This document shows positions 50,272 to 57,873 of a DNA stretch of 57,873 nucleotides, piece after piece. Source of the stretch: Bacillota bacterium (lineage in GTDB: Bacteria; Bacillota; Clostridia; Christensenellales; Aristaeellaceae). The translations under genes and the position numbers were made by a program. Within the stretch, counting starts at the first letter, position 1. The number at the start of each line of letters is the position of its first letter. The notes under the pieces are model-generated. The model was not told the origin of the DNA and did not search any database. It worked only from the letters and a program-made list of their open reading frames with translations. Where the stretch lies: the NCBI GenBank assembly GCA_023398575.1, contig JAEWSC010000084.1, positions 1 through 57,873 on the forward strand, in the 5' to 3' direction.

Positions 50272-50354
50272 TTATCAGGCTCAAAATCGCGCATAGCTGC
50301 ATAAACGATCAACGACTGTGGTTAAATGAGCAATTGGCGAAAGGGGAATGAAGA

Positions 50355-51110
50355 ATGCTGCCCTTTGAACGTCGGGAGAAAATCATGACCTTGCTGGAAG
50401 CGGAAAAGACGGTGACTGTGGAAAGTATGGCATCAAGGCTATATGTCAGCGAAGCCACACTCAGACGTGACCTGCAGCTTTTGGAAGAGGAAGGTCGAGT
50501 CCGCAGAACCCATGGCGGCGCGGCGATGCCTATCCAACGGATGACGGATATTCCTCTATACGCCAGGCGGCAGGAGCGCATGGCGGAAAAGCGAGCCATC
50601 GCAAGAGCAGCTGCGAAGTTTTTCGCATCTGGCGATACACTGATGTTGGATGCCAGTACAACGGTGCTGGCTTTGAGTGAGGAAATGCAGCACGTTGATT
50701 CCATGACAGTGATTACCAGCGGGCTTTTTACTGCACAAGCTTTCGCTGTGGCTGGGCGGCAGGTGCTTCTAACCGGAGGCGGGCTGCGGGAAGGGTCTGC
50801 TTCCCTGGCAGGGGAAGAAGCAGCGACTTATATTCGCAATCATCACGCCTTGTGGAGCGTGCAATCCTGCCGTGGGTTGACAAAAGACGGCGTTTGGGAA
50901 AGCAGCATAGAGGAGGCAGCACTTAAGCGGTGTATGCTGGACGCCAGTGAAAAACATATGCTGCTGTGCGACAGCGCAAAGATCAATCAGTATTTTCTGT
51001 GCCGGACGGCGGAAATAAAAAGCATAAACGTGCTGGTGACAAACCAAATGCCGGAAGGCGAACTGCTTCAATCGATCACTTATGCCAATGTGCAAATCGT
51101 AGTTGCCTAA
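50355..51110 (+). CDS. DeoR-family transcriptional regulator, likely controls rhamnose genes
   Basis: A 251-residue repressor-type regulator. The N-terminal helix-turn-helix (RREKIMTLLEAEKTVTVESMASRL, then SEATLRRDLQLLEEEGRVRRTHGGA) is textbook DeoR, where RRDL is the recognition helix and THGGA the wing. The C-terminal DeoRC domain has DASTTVLALSEEM and LLTGGGLREGSASLAG for the phosphorylated sugar effector. The usual D-x-A-F-I segment is replaced by HALWSVQS. It is transcribed divergently from rhaA with interlocked promoters, so control of rhaADB with rhamnulose-1-phosphate as effector is a reasonable inference. A terminator follows. Confidence 0.9.
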   Translation: MLPFERREKIMTLLEAEKTVTVESMASRLYVSEATLRRDLQLLEEEGRVRRTHGGAAMPIQRMTDIPLYARRQERMAEKRAIARAAAKFFASGDTLMLDASTTVLALSEEMQHVDSMTVITSGLFTAQAFAVAGRQVLLTGGGLREGSASLAGEEAATYIRNHHALWSVQSCRGLTKDGVWESSIEEAALKRCMLDASEKHMLLCDSAKINQYFLCRTAEIKSINVLVTNQMPEGELLQSITYANVQIVVA

Positions 51111-51120
51111 GATTGCTTTG

Positions 51121-51145
51121 GCCCGCAATTTTGCGGGCTTTTTTT
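51121..51145 (+). terminator. Terminator after DeoR-type regulator
   Basis: GCCCGCA/TGCGGGC (51121-51127 with 51132-51138), 4-nt loop, then seven Ts. Confidence 0.93.
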
Positions 51146-51164
51146 GTTGCGTATACACTCTTGT

Positions 51165-51247
51165 GCAAACTGTATATTGGTTTGCGAGAAGCTTGTCTAT
51201 CTCGATGAAAACAAAACAATATCGAGTAAATGATTAATAATGTTCGG
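51165..51247. promoter_or_regulatory. Inverted repeats and PurBox-like site upstream of purE promoter
   Basis: Within the non-coding gap, GCAAAC/GTTTGC (51165-51170 with 51180-51185) and CTCGAT/ATCGAG (51201-51206 with 51221-51226) are inverted repeats, and GTTCGG (51242-51247) stands 9 bp before the -35. GTTCGG also occurs at 51295-51300, just after the expected transcription start. The hexamer matches the core of the Bacillus PurR box (CCGAAC) in reverse, but the two copies are in the same orientation and 53 bp apart, unlike the classical arrangement. Confidence 0.4.
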
Positions 51248-51256
51248 GAAATTATA

Positions 51257-51285
51257 TTGACAAATGGCGATATGTGCCGTATCAT
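51257..51285 (+). promoter_or_regulatory. Sigma-A promoter for the purine operon
   Basis: TTGACA at 51257-51262 and TATCAT at 51280-51285 with a 17-bp spacer. Transcription would start near 51292, leaving a leader of about 185 nt before purE. Confidence 0.82.
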
Positions 51286-51291
51286 TTGAAA

Positions 51292-51444
51292 ATAGTTCGG
51301 AAAGGATGTGGCGATGATGGCACAGCTTCTCAAGGGGACGAAAAACTTGGGGAGAACTGCAGACTTTTCCGGATGGAATAAAATAGCCTTATAGGCGTAT
51401 GGAAGCAGCGGTTGTTGATTGGTAACCGTTGCCTTTTTGTTTTT
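51292..51444 (+). promoter_or_regulatory. Structured leader and attenuator of the purine operon (unassigned class)
   Basis: The leader can fold into a closed element: TTCGGAAAGG (51296-51305) pairs with CTTTTCCGGA (51364-51373) and encloses a small TGTG/CACA hairpin (51307-51310 with 51321-51324) and a bulged hairpin (CAG, TTCTC and AAG at 51323-51334 with CTT, GAGAA and CTG at 51346-51359; loop GGGACGAAAAA). A terminator follows: GCAGCGGTT (51405-51413) with AACCGTTGC (51424-51432), then CTTTTTGTTTTT. It does not contain the conserved core of the purine, ZTP, PRPP/ykkC or glycine riboswitches as I know them. Its place makes purine-responsive attenuation likely; the mechanism is inferred. Confidence 0.6.
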
Positions 51445-51477
51445 CGGGACAAGCTATTGTGAAAAGGGGGAACATCA

Positions 51478-51957
51478 ATGAAGAAAGTAGCCGTTATCAT
51501 GGGAAGCGACAGCGACTTGCCGGTACTTAAGGATTGTTTTGACAAGCTAAAGGGGTTGGGCATACCTTATGAAGCCCATGTCTATTCTGCCCACCGCACG
51601 CCGCTGGAAGCAGCTGCTTTTGCAAAAGGCGCTCGAGAAAATGACTTTGGCGTTATCATTGCCGCGGCCGGCAAGGCCGCACATCTGGCTGGTGCGCTGG
51701 CAGCGCAGACTACATTGCCGGTGATTGGCATTCCCATCAAGTCCTCGTTGGATGGGCTGGACGCGCTATTATCCACTGTTCAAATGCCAACCGGTATTCC
51801 CGTAGCGACGGTGGCCATTGATGGGGCCGGTAACGCGGCGTTGTTGGCGGCACAGATTTTGTCCGTCAGCGAGGAAGGTCTGGCAGTACGCCTCAATGGC
51901 CTGCGGGATGCCATGCGCCAGGCGGCATTGGAAAAAGACAAAAACTTGAATGTTTAA
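51478..51957 (+). CDS. purE: N5-carboxyaminoimidazole ribonucleotide mutase
   Basis: A 159-residue enzyme of purine synthesis that forms CAIR. The phosphate-binding MGSDSDLPVL and the active-site segment SAHRTP (class I pattern), followed by IAAAGKAAHLAGALAA and GIPIKSSLDGLDALLS, define the family. Class I PurE normally works with PurK, and no purK is seen in the window. ATG at 51478 follows AAAAGGGGG. It is the first gene of the operon, behind the structured leader. Confidence 0.96.
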   Translation: MKKVAVIMGSDSDLPVLKDCFDKLKGLGIPYEAHVYSAHRTPLEAAAFAKGARENDFGVIIAAAGKAAHLAGALAAQTTLPVIGIPIKSSLDGLDALLSTVQMPTGIPVATVAIDGAGNAALLAAQILSVSEEGLAVRLNGLRDAMRQAALEKDKNLNV

Positions 51958-51988
51958 TGAATGACGCAATGCACAGGAGGAAGAGTGT

Positions 51989-52699
51989 ATGAACAAAATG
52001 GAGCAGGTATACGAAGGCAAAGCAAAAAAGGTATTCCGTACCGAAGACCCCAATGTCTTTATCGTAGATTACAAGGACGACGCTACGGCTTTTAACGGCT
52101 TGAAAAAGGGTTCTATCGCGGGCAAGGGTGTCATCAATAACCGCGTGACCAACCATCTGATGAAACTCTTGGAAAAGGCGGGCATTCCCACTCACTTGAT
52201 TCAGGAGATTTCTCCCCGCGAAACGCTGGTGAAAAAGGTGACTATCGTACCGCTGGAGGTCATCGTCCGCAACATAGCGGCCGGTTCTCTTTCCAAGCGT
52301 CTTGGCCTGCCGGAGGGCACCAAGCTTTCAAAGACTGTGTTGGAATATTGTTATAAGGACGATGAACTGGGCGACCCCATGGTCAATGAATATCACATTG
52401 ATGCCATGGGGTGGGCCTCGAAAGAAGAAGTGGCGCTTATCGCTAATTACGCACTGAAAGTAAACGACGTTCTCTCCGCTTATCTAAAGGATTTGAACAT
52501 TGAATTGATAGACTTCAAATTGGAATTTGGCAAGACCACCGATGGTCAGATCGTATTGGCGGATGAAATCTCGCCGGACACCTGCCGCTTTTGGGATACC
52601 CGCACCGGCGAGAAGCTGGACAAAGACCGCTTCCGCAGAGACCTTGGCGGCGTCGAGGATGCTTACCAGGAGATACTCAAACGTTTGCTGGGGGAATAA
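51989..52699 (+). CDS. purC: SAICAR synthetase
   Basis: A 236-residue ATP-dependent ligase joining CAIR and aspartate. Clear signatures are VYEGKAKKVF at the N-terminus, VDYKDDATAFNG, PLEVIVRNIAAGSLSKRLG and LADEISPDTCRFWD. Length is standard. It begins 31 bp after purE with GGAGGAAG upstream, and the purF start codon abuts its stop codon. Confidence 0.97.
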   Translation: MNKMEQVYEGKAKKVFRTEDPNVFIVDYKDDATAFNGLKKGSIAGKGVINNRVTNHLMKLLEKAGIPTHLIQEISPRETLVKKVTIVPLEVIVRNIAAGSLSKRLGLPEGTKLSKTVLEYCYKDDELGDPMVNEYHIDAMGWASKEEVALIANYALKVNDVLSAYLKDLNIELIDFKLEFGKTTDGQIVLADEISPDTCRFWDTRTGEKLDKDRFRRDLGGVEDAYQEILKRLLGE

Positions 52700-54142
52700 A
52701 TGAAACAACTTTCAATTGGCGCGAAAATCCACGAGGAGTGCGGTGTTTTCGGCATCTGGCGCAAGGATGGTGGGGGTGTCGTTGTTCCCGCGTATAATGC
52801 GCTTTATGCCCTGCAGCACAGGGGACAGGAAAGCTGCGGCATTGCGGTCAATGTAAACGGCGTCATCCACTGTCATAAAGATGTGGGGCTGGTGAATGAC
52901 GTGTTTACGCCTGAAGTGCTGCGCGGCATGAAAGATGGCCAGGCAGCGGTTGGACACTGCCGCTATGCCACCACGGGCTCACATAATGTGAGCAACGCCC
53001 AGCCTCTCTTGGTCAATCACCTAAAAGGCGGCATGGCCTTGTGTCACAATGGAAACCTGGTCAATGCCACGGAGCTTCGGGAAGCGCTGGAGGAAAAAGG
53101 CGCAATCTTTCACACTACCTCAGACACCGAGGTCATTGCCTATACGATTACTCAGGAGCGTATCGGTGCCGGCTCCATCGAGGAAGCGGTCAGCCGCTGC
53201 ATGGATCGAATCAAAGGCGCTTACTCTATTGTGCTCATGAGCCCCCAAAAGGTGGTTGCTGCCCGTGACCCGTTGGGCTTTAGGCCCCTTTGCGTTGGCC
53301 GAATTGGCGAGGGTGGATATGTGTTTGCCAGTGAGACCTGCGCCTTGGATGCTATTGGTGCGGAATTTATAAGGGATGTTTTGCCGGGCGAGATTGTGAT
53401 AGCGGGCGAACAGGGCCTTTCCAGTATTGCGCCGAAAGAAACTGCCAAACGCAGCCTGTGCGTGTTTGAGTTTATCTATTTCTCCAGGCCGGACTCGGTG
53501 ATTGACGGTTCCAGCGTACACGTAGCGCGGCTTCGGGCGGGGGCCTTTTTGGCGCTGGAGCACCCCGTTCAAGCGGATGTGGTGGTCGGCGTACCAGATT
53601 CAGGCATTGATGCCGCCATTGGCTATTCCAGGCAAAGCGGCATTCCCTACGGCATGGGCTTTATTAAAAACAAATATATTGGCCGTACCTTTATTCAGCC
53701 GGAGCAGGCCCAACGGCAGCGTTCTGTGAATATAAAGCTGAATGTCATTGCCTCTACCGTGAAAGACAAGCGTGTGGTATTGGTGGATGACTCCGTTGTC
53801 CGGGGTACTACCAGCGCCAGAATCGTTAAGCTCTTGCGGGATGCCGGGGCCACGGAAGTGCATCTGCGCCTGTCTGCACCCCCATTTATACATCCTTGTT
53901 TCTTTGGCACAGATATCGATTCAACCGAGAATTTGCTGGCACATAATCATACGGTGGAAGAAATGCGCGGCATTATTGGCGTGGATAGCTTGGGCTTTTT
54001 AAACACTTCCTTTTTGGACAAGCTGGCCGATCATCCGTGCGGCGGCTTCTGCACCGCCTGCTTTACAGGGGATTACCCGGTACCGCCGCCTGCAGTTACA
54101 AAGAAATCCAGGTTCGAGACGCCCATCACTGATAAAGAATAA
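52700..54142 (+). CDS. purF: Amidophosphoribosyltransferase
   Basis: A 480-residue enzyme that makes phosphoribosylamine from PRPP and glutamine, the committed step of purine synthesis. Cys14 in EECGVFGIW is the glutaminase nucleophile, so a 13-residue propeptide is expected to be removed. The phosphoribosyltransferase site is VVLVDDSVVRGTTSARI. Cysteines in SLCVFEFIYF, HPCFFGTD and CGGFCTACF match the [4Fe-4S] ligands of the Bacillus-type, oxygen-sensitive enzyme. Nucleotide feedback inhibition is a family property. It starts directly after purC. Confidence 0.97.
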   Translation: MKQLSIGAKIHEECGVFGIWRKDGGGVVVPAYNALYALQHRGQESCGIAVNVNGVIHCHKDVGLVNDVFTPEVLRGMKDGQAAVGHCRYATTGSHNVSNAQPLLVNHLKGGMALCHNGNLVNATELREALEEKGAIFHTTSDTEVIAYTITQERIGAGSIEEAVSRCMDRIKGAYSIVLMSPQKVVAARDPLGFRPLCVGRIGEGGYVFASETCALDAIGAEFIRDVLPGEIVIAGEQGLSSIAPKETAKRSLCVFEFIYFSRPDSVIDGSSVHVARLRAGAFLALEHPVQADVVVGVPDSGIDAAIGYSRQSGIPYGMGFIKNKYIGRTFIQPEQAQRQRSVNIKLNVIASTVKDKRVVLVDDSVVRGTTSARIVKLLRDAGATEVHLRLSAPPFIHPCFFGTDIDSTENLLAHNHTVEEMRGIIGVDSLGFLNTSFLDKLADHPCGGFCTACFTGDYPVPPPAVTKKSRFETPITDKE

Positions 54143-54158
54143 GCGGGGGGTTTTGCCG

Positions 54159-55193
54159 ATGAAGAGCGAAAGCGCAAGCTATAAAGCCGCGGGTGTGGAT
54201 ATTACCGCAGGGTATAAGGCTGTTGAGTTGATGAAAAGCCATGTGGCCAGAACGTTGATACCTGGTGTTCTTAGCGGCATCGGCGGGTTTGGCGGGCTAT
54301 TTGAGCTAGACTTGGAAGGCATAAAAAAACCGGTACTGGTATCGGGCACCGACGGCGTAGGCACCAAACTCAAAATCGCCTTTTTGATGGACAAGCATGA
54401 CACCGTGGGCATTGATTGTGTCGCCATGTGCGTCAATGATGTGGTATGCTGCGGCGCAAAGCCTCTATATTTTTTGGATTATGTGGCCGTGGGCAAAAAT
54501 CTGCCCCAGCGGGTAGCAGCCATTGTATCTGGTGTGGCGGAAGGCTGCGTGCAGGCAGGCTGCGCACTCATTGGCGGCGAAACAGCGGAGATGCCCGGCT
54601 TTTATCCTGAAGACGAATATGACCTGGCCGGTTTTTCTGTGGGCATGGTTGATAAAGAAAAGATTATCGATAACGAAAAGACAAAGGCCGGTGACGTGCT
54701 GATCGCCTTGCCCTCCTCCGGCGTGCATTCCAATGGTTTTTCTCTGGTGCGCCGGGTGTTTCATGTGGAGGGAGACTGCTTGCACAGGTATCAGTTGGAG
54801 CTGCAAAAGTCTTTGGGCGAAGAACTGCTGACCCCCACAAAAATATACGTGAAGCCGATTCTCGCGCTATTAAAAGAAGTGGATGCACGGGGCATTTCCC
54901 ACATTACCGGCGGCGGGTTCTACGAGAATATTCCCCGGGCTCTCCCCAAGGGCCTTTGCGCCCGTATTGAAAAAGCGGCTGTCAAAACGCCGGCCATCTT
55001 CCGCTTGATCCAAGCCGCGGGCAGCATCCCGGAACGTGATATGTTCAACACATTTAATATGGGCGTTGGCATGTGCGTGACCGTACCCAAAGATCAGGCA
55101 GACAAGGCGCTGGCTCTGTTGCGTGAGCAGGGAGAAGCGGCATATATCGTTGGCGAAGTGGTTTCGGGAGAGGATGGAGTTCAGCTATGGTAA
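54159..55193 (+). CDS. purM: Phosphoribosylformylglycinamidine cyclo-ligase
   Basis: A 344-residue AIR synthetase. Diagnostic segments are YKAAGVDITAGYKAVELMK, SGTDGVGTKLKIAF, DCVAMCVNDVVCCGAKPLYFLDY, LIGGETAEMPGFY and ITGGGFYENIPR. ATG at 54159 lies about 9 bp after a run of six Gs; a TTG two codons upstream is less likely. It overlaps purN by 7 bp. Confidence 0.97.
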   Translation: MKSESASYKAAGVDITAGYKAVELMKSHVARTLIPGVLSGIGGFGGLFELDLEGIKKPVLVSGTDGVGTKLKIAFLMDKHDTVGIDCVAMCVNDVVCCGAKPLYFLDYVAVGKNLPQRVAAIVSGVAEGCVQAGCALIGGETAEMPGFYPEDEYDLAGFSVGMVDKEKIIDNEKTKAGDVLIALPSSGVHSNGFSLVRRVFHVEGDCLHRYQLELQKSLGEELLTPTKIYVKPILALLKEVDARGISHITGGGFYENIPRALPKGLCARIEKAAVKTPAIFRLIQAAGSIPERDMFNTFNMGVGMCVTVPKDQADKALALLREQGEAAYIVGEVVSGEDGVQLW

Positions 55194-55801
55194 GAGTAGC
55201 TGTACTGGTTTCCGGAGGCGGCACCAACCTGCAAGCTGTTTTGGATGCCAAATCGTCGGGCCTAATCCCTCATGGGGAAATCGCCTTGGTGCTTTCCAAC
55301 CGTGAAAATGCATATGCACTTACGCGCGCGCGGGAGAACAACATCCCCTCCTACGTGGTGAAGCGGGAGAAGGGTTTGGCGCCGGAAGCCTATGGGGTGC
55401 TTCTTTTAGAAAAGCTATTAGAAAATGATATTGACTTTATTGTGTTGGCAGGTTTTTTAGCCATCTTGCCGGAAAATTTCATCAAGGCGTATGAGGGCCG
55501 CATCATCAACGTGCATCCAAGCCTGATCCCCTCCTTTTGTGGGGCGGGATATTATGGATTAAAGGTGCACGAGGCGGCCCTTGCGTATGGCGTAAAGGTC
55601 ACTGGCGCCACGGTGCATTATGTGAATGAAATTCCGGATGGAGGAAAGATCATCGCGCAAAAGGCGGTGTATATCCAGCCGGAGGATACGGCAGAAACGC
55701 TGCAAAAGCGTGTGATGGTGGAAGCGGAATGGCAGCTTTTGCCCAAAGCGGTGGAGGATTGTTGCCGCGAATTGTATGAAAAAAGGAGGACGGTTTCCTA
55801 A
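55187..55801 (+). CDS. purN: Phosphoribosylglycinamide formyltransferase
   Basis: A 204-residue enzyme that transfers a formyl group from 10-formyltetrahydrofolate to GAR. VLVSGGGTNLQAVLDA is the phosphate-binding loop, LAGFLAILPENFI and IINVHPSLIPSFCGAGYYG contain the catalytic Asn-His region, and VTGATVHYVNE is conserved. It overlaps purM by 7 bp and the next gene by 1 bp. Confidence 0.96.
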   Translation: MVRVAVLVSGGGTNLQAVLDAKSSGLIPHGEIALVLSNRENAYALTRARENNIPSYVVKREKGLAPEAYGVLLLEKLLENDIDFIVLAGFLAILPENFIKAYEGRIINVHPSLIPSFCGAGYYGLKVHEAALAYGVKVTGATVHYVNEIPDGGKIIAQKAVYIQPEDTAETLQKRVMVEAEWQLLPKAVEDCCRELYEKRRTVS

Positions 55802-56508
55802 TGGCTGCAGACTTGTTTTCGATTTTAAAAGAGAATACTTATCCGGGCAGGGGAATCGTACTGGGCAAAACAGAAAAGCACGCGGTCATCGCCTACTTTA
55901 TTATGGGCCGCAGCGAGAATAGCAGAAATCGGATATTTGCGTATACGCATGATGGTATCCGCACAGAGGCGTTTGATCCGGCAAAGCTTTCCGATCCCTC
56001 CTTGATTATTTATTCGCCAGTGCGTATGTTGGGTGAGCAAACGGTTGTTACAAACGGTGACCAGACAGATACTATCATTGAATCGCTTCAAAACGGCGGC
56101 AGTTTCGAACAAGCATTGCGGACCCGTACCTTTGAGCCGGATGCGCCAAATTATACCCCCCGTATCAGCGGTATAATGACTCTCAATAAGGGCGATTGCG
56201 ATTATCAATTATCCATATTGAAAAGTAATCACGGAAACCCTGAAGCGGTGCAACGCTTTTTCTTTGAGTATGCAAAGCCCGTTTTAGGGCAAGGCCATTT
56301 CATTCACACTTACAGCGGTGATGGCAATCCCATCCCCTCCTTTTGCGGAGAACCGGTGTGCGTAGCCTTACCGGATTCGATCGATGACTTTTCAGATGCT
56401 TTGTGGAACAGCCTGAATGATGACAATAAAGTGTCTCTTTTTGTTTGCTATAGCCCGCTGGATGGCGGAAAGGCGACTGCTTTGATTTTCAACAAAAACC
56501 AAAAGTAA
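55801..56508 (+). CDS. purO: IMP cyclohydrolase, PurO type
   Basis: A 235-residue member of the archaeal-type IMP cyclohydrolase family, which closes FAICAR to IMP in the last step of purine synthesis. Typical segments are YPGRGIVLG, AYFIMGRSENSRNRIF, PDAPNYTPRISG and QLSILKSNHGNP, plus the N-terminal nucleophile-hydrolase-like beta fold. It stands in for the N-terminal half of bifunctional PurH; the following gene supplies only the transformylase half. It starts at the base that ends the purN stop codon, so translation is coupled. Confidence 0.88.
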   Translation: MAADLFSILKENTYPGRGIVLGKTEKHAVIAYFIMGRSENSRNRIFAYTHDGIRTEAFDPAKLSDPSLIIYSPVRMLGEQTVVTNGDQTDTIIESLQNGGSFEQALRTRTFEPDAPNYTPRISGIMTLNKGDCDYQLSILKSNHGNPEAVQRFFFEYAKPVLGQGHFIHTYSGDGNPIPSFCGEPVCVALPDSIDDFSDALWNSLNDDNKVSLFVCYSPLDGGKATALIFNKNQK

Positions 56509-56523
56509 ACGGGGGATAAGGTT

Positions 56524-57699
56524 ATGCCCAATGAAATGGCGTTGAAATATGGCTGCAATCCAAACCAAAAGCCGGCCCGTGTGTTTATGAATGATGGTAG
56601 CCTGCCTATCAAGGTACTGGGCGGCCGGCCAGGCTACATCAACCTGCTGGATGCGCTGAACGGTTGGCAGCTGGTGCGAGAATTAAAGCTGGCTACAGGC
56701 CTGCCTGCCGCTGCGTCCTTCAAGCATGTCAGCCCGGCTGGTGCGGCGGTGGGCCTGCCCCTTGATGACGTGCTCAAAAAGATATACTTTGTTGGCAATA
56801 AGCCCATGTCGCCTTTGGCTTGCGCTTATGCCCGTGCCAGGGGTGCCGACCGCATGTCATCTTTCGGCGATTTCATTGCTTTATCGGATGTTTGTGATGT
56901 GGAAACTGCGAACCTCATCAAGCCGGAAGTATCCGACGGTGTGATTGCCCCGGGCTATTTGCCGGAAGCGCTGGAGATTTTAAAGGCCAAACGCAGCGGC
57001 TCCTATAATGTTGTGGAAATTGATCCTGACTATATTCCCAATCCCATTGAACAGAAGGATGTGTTCGGTATCACTTTTGAGCAGGGACGGAATGAGTTAA
57101 AGATTGATGAAGCGCTGCTTGAGAACATTGTGACGCAGAACAAGGCGCTGCCCGTGGAGGGAAAACGTGACCTGATCATATCCTTGATTACGCTCAAATA
57201 CACCCAGTCCAATTCCGTGTGCTATGTAAAAGACGGGCAGGTTATCGGCGTAGGTGCCGGGCAGCAGTCTCGCATCCATTGTACCCGCCTGGCCGGCAAT
57301 AAGGCCGATAGTTGGTGGCTGCGGCAGCACCCCAAGGTACTGGCATTACCCTTTGCGGAGAAATTAGGCCGCCCAGACAGAGACAACACCATCGACCTGT
57401 ATATCTCCGATGATTGCGGTGATGTGCTGGAGGATGGGAAATGGCAGCAATTCTTTTCAACAAAGCCTGATGAATTGACACCTGCGGAGCGCAGGGAATG
57501 GTTGAATACACTTAGCGGCGTGGCCTTGGGCAGCGATGCCTTTTTCCCCTTCGGGGACAATATTCAAAGGGCAAGGCGCAGCGGTGTTGCCTATGTCGCC
57601 CAGCCGGGTGGTTCTGTGCGGGATGACCAGGTCATTGCAACTTGCGATAATTATGACATGGTCATGTGCTTTACAGGCATCCGCCTGTTTCACCATTGA
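56524..57699 (+). CDS. AICAR transformylase, stand-alone (PurH C-terminal half)
   Basis: A 391-residue AICAR formyltransferase without the N-terminal cyclohydrolase domain of PurH. LKYGCNPNQKPAR is the equivalent of the PurH transformylase start (RYGxNPHQ), AASFKHVSPAGAAVGLPL contains the catalytic Lys-His pair, RMSSFGDFIALSD follows, and the C-terminal SDAFFPFGDNIQRARRSGVAYVAQPGGSVRDDQVI is highly conserved. It converts AICAR to FAICAR, which the preceding PurO-type enzyme would cyclise. It starts 15 bp after that gene. Confidence 0.93.
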   Translation: MPNEMALKYGCNPNQKPARVFMNDGSLPIKVLGGRPGYINLLDALNGWQLVRELKLATGLPAAASFKHVSPAGAAVGLPLDDVLKKIYFVGNKPMSPLACAYARARGADRMSSFGDFIALSDVCDVETANLIKPEVSDGVIAPGYLPEALEILKAKRSGSYNVVEIDPDYIPNPIEQKDVFGITFEQGRNELKIDEALLENIVTQNKALPVEGKRDLIISLITLKYTQSNSVCYVKDGQVIGVGAGQQSRIHCTRLAGNKADSWWLRQHPKVLALPFAEKLGRPDRDNTIDLYISDDCGDVLEDGKWQQFFSTKPDELTPAERREWLNTLSGVALGSDAFFPFGDNIQRARRSGVAYVAQPGGSVRDDQVIATCDNYDMVMCFTGIRLFHH

Positions 57700-57712
57700 T
57701 GGGAGGATGTCT

Positions 57713-57873
57713 ATGCGGCTATTGTTGGTTGGCGGCGGAGGCCGGGAACATGCCATACTGAAAAAGTTAAAAGAAAACGCTACCGTAACTGAAATCTATG
57801 TATTGCCCGGAAACGGCGGTATGGCGGAGGATGCGGTTTGTGTGCCCATTCGCGCTACGGATGTGAAAACCAT
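57713..57873 (+). CDS. purD: Phosphoribosylamine--glycine ligase, N-terminal part (cut by window end)
   Basis: The first 53 codons of purD. The start MRLLLVGGGGREHAILKKL, then YVLPGNGGMAEDAVCVPI, is the unmistakable GAR synthetase N-terminus with its nucleotide-binding glycine loop. GGGAGGATG precedes the ATG by a normal distance. It follows the AICAR transformylase gene by 13 bp and continues beyond the window. Confidence 0.96.
   Translation, partial: MRLLLVGGGGREHAILKKLKENATVTEIYVLPGNGGMAEDAVCVPIRATDVKT

Noticed and set aside
51292..51444. Purine, ZTP, PRPP/ykkC, glycine or THF riboswitch upstream of purE
   Set aside because: Position is suggestive, but the conserved core sequences of these classes as I know them are not present; left as an unassigned leader.

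Overview
The window is a stretch of bacterial chromosome with tightly packed genes, no tRNA or rRNA genes, and no insertion sequence, phage gene or CRISPR array that I could recognise. The gene content points to Bacillota, class Clostridia, in a lineage with sporulation genes: a complete spoIIAA-spoIIAB-sigF operon, a valS T-box leader, a C4 zinc-ribbon L32, a YidC without an outer-membrane-type periplasmic domain, a pta-ackA-DUF177-rpmF block with tmcAL divergent to it, and a purine operon in which PurH is replaced by a PurO-type IMP cyclohydrolase plus a separate AICAR transformylase. Assignment below class level would be a guess. Base composition is moderate, and most promoters read as near-consensus sigma-A sites with 17-bp spacers.

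Layout. 1-2783: 3' end of a carbohydrate-type ABC importer (binding protein and two LplB/LplC-like permeases). 2889-5881: rpmH-rnpA-yidD-yidC-jag, without the usual dnaA or mnmE neighbours. 6038-6866: two uncharacterised overlapping genes between a strong promoter and a strong terminator. 7053-11821 (minus): chemotaxis receptor, nitronate monooxygenase family enzyme with its own palindromic control site, and tmcAL. 11992-14990: pta-ackA and DUF177-rpmF. 15015-19314: T-box, valS, folC. 19351-22911: rsmH-rsmI, two-subunit class I fumarase, YciI-like protein. 23142-24185: secreted protein. 24268-25763 (minus): spoIIA operon. 25918-28315: Eis-like acetyltransferase, a small unknown gene, a YdcZ-type membrane protein. 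28382-33882 (minus): a six-gene run of a MacA-like adaptor, ABC ATPase, MacB-like permease, OmpR-type regulator, histidine kinase and small alarmone synthetase, with the last three coupled by 4-bp overlaps. 34206-40170: murC, a class A penicillin-binding protein, and a short FtsH-like protease. 40234-46478: aldo/keto reductases flanking a four-gene run (GH3 NagZ-like, metallophosphoesterase, short-chain dehydrogenase, Gfo/Idh/MocA). 46759-51110: rhaB-rhaD-rhaA on the minus strand with a divergent DeoR-type regulator. 51257-57873: purine operon purE-purC-purF-purM-purN-purO-AICAR transformylase-purD (cut by the window end).

The regions most worth a second look are the roughly 150-nt structured leader with a terminator ahead of purE, the interlocked divergent promoters between rhaA and its putative regulator, the exporter/two-component/alarmone-synthetase operon, the pair of unknown genes at 6038-6866, and the GH3 enzyme whose catalytic-dyad aspartate position is asparagine. 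All functions here are read from sequence and family knowledge. No database search was run.
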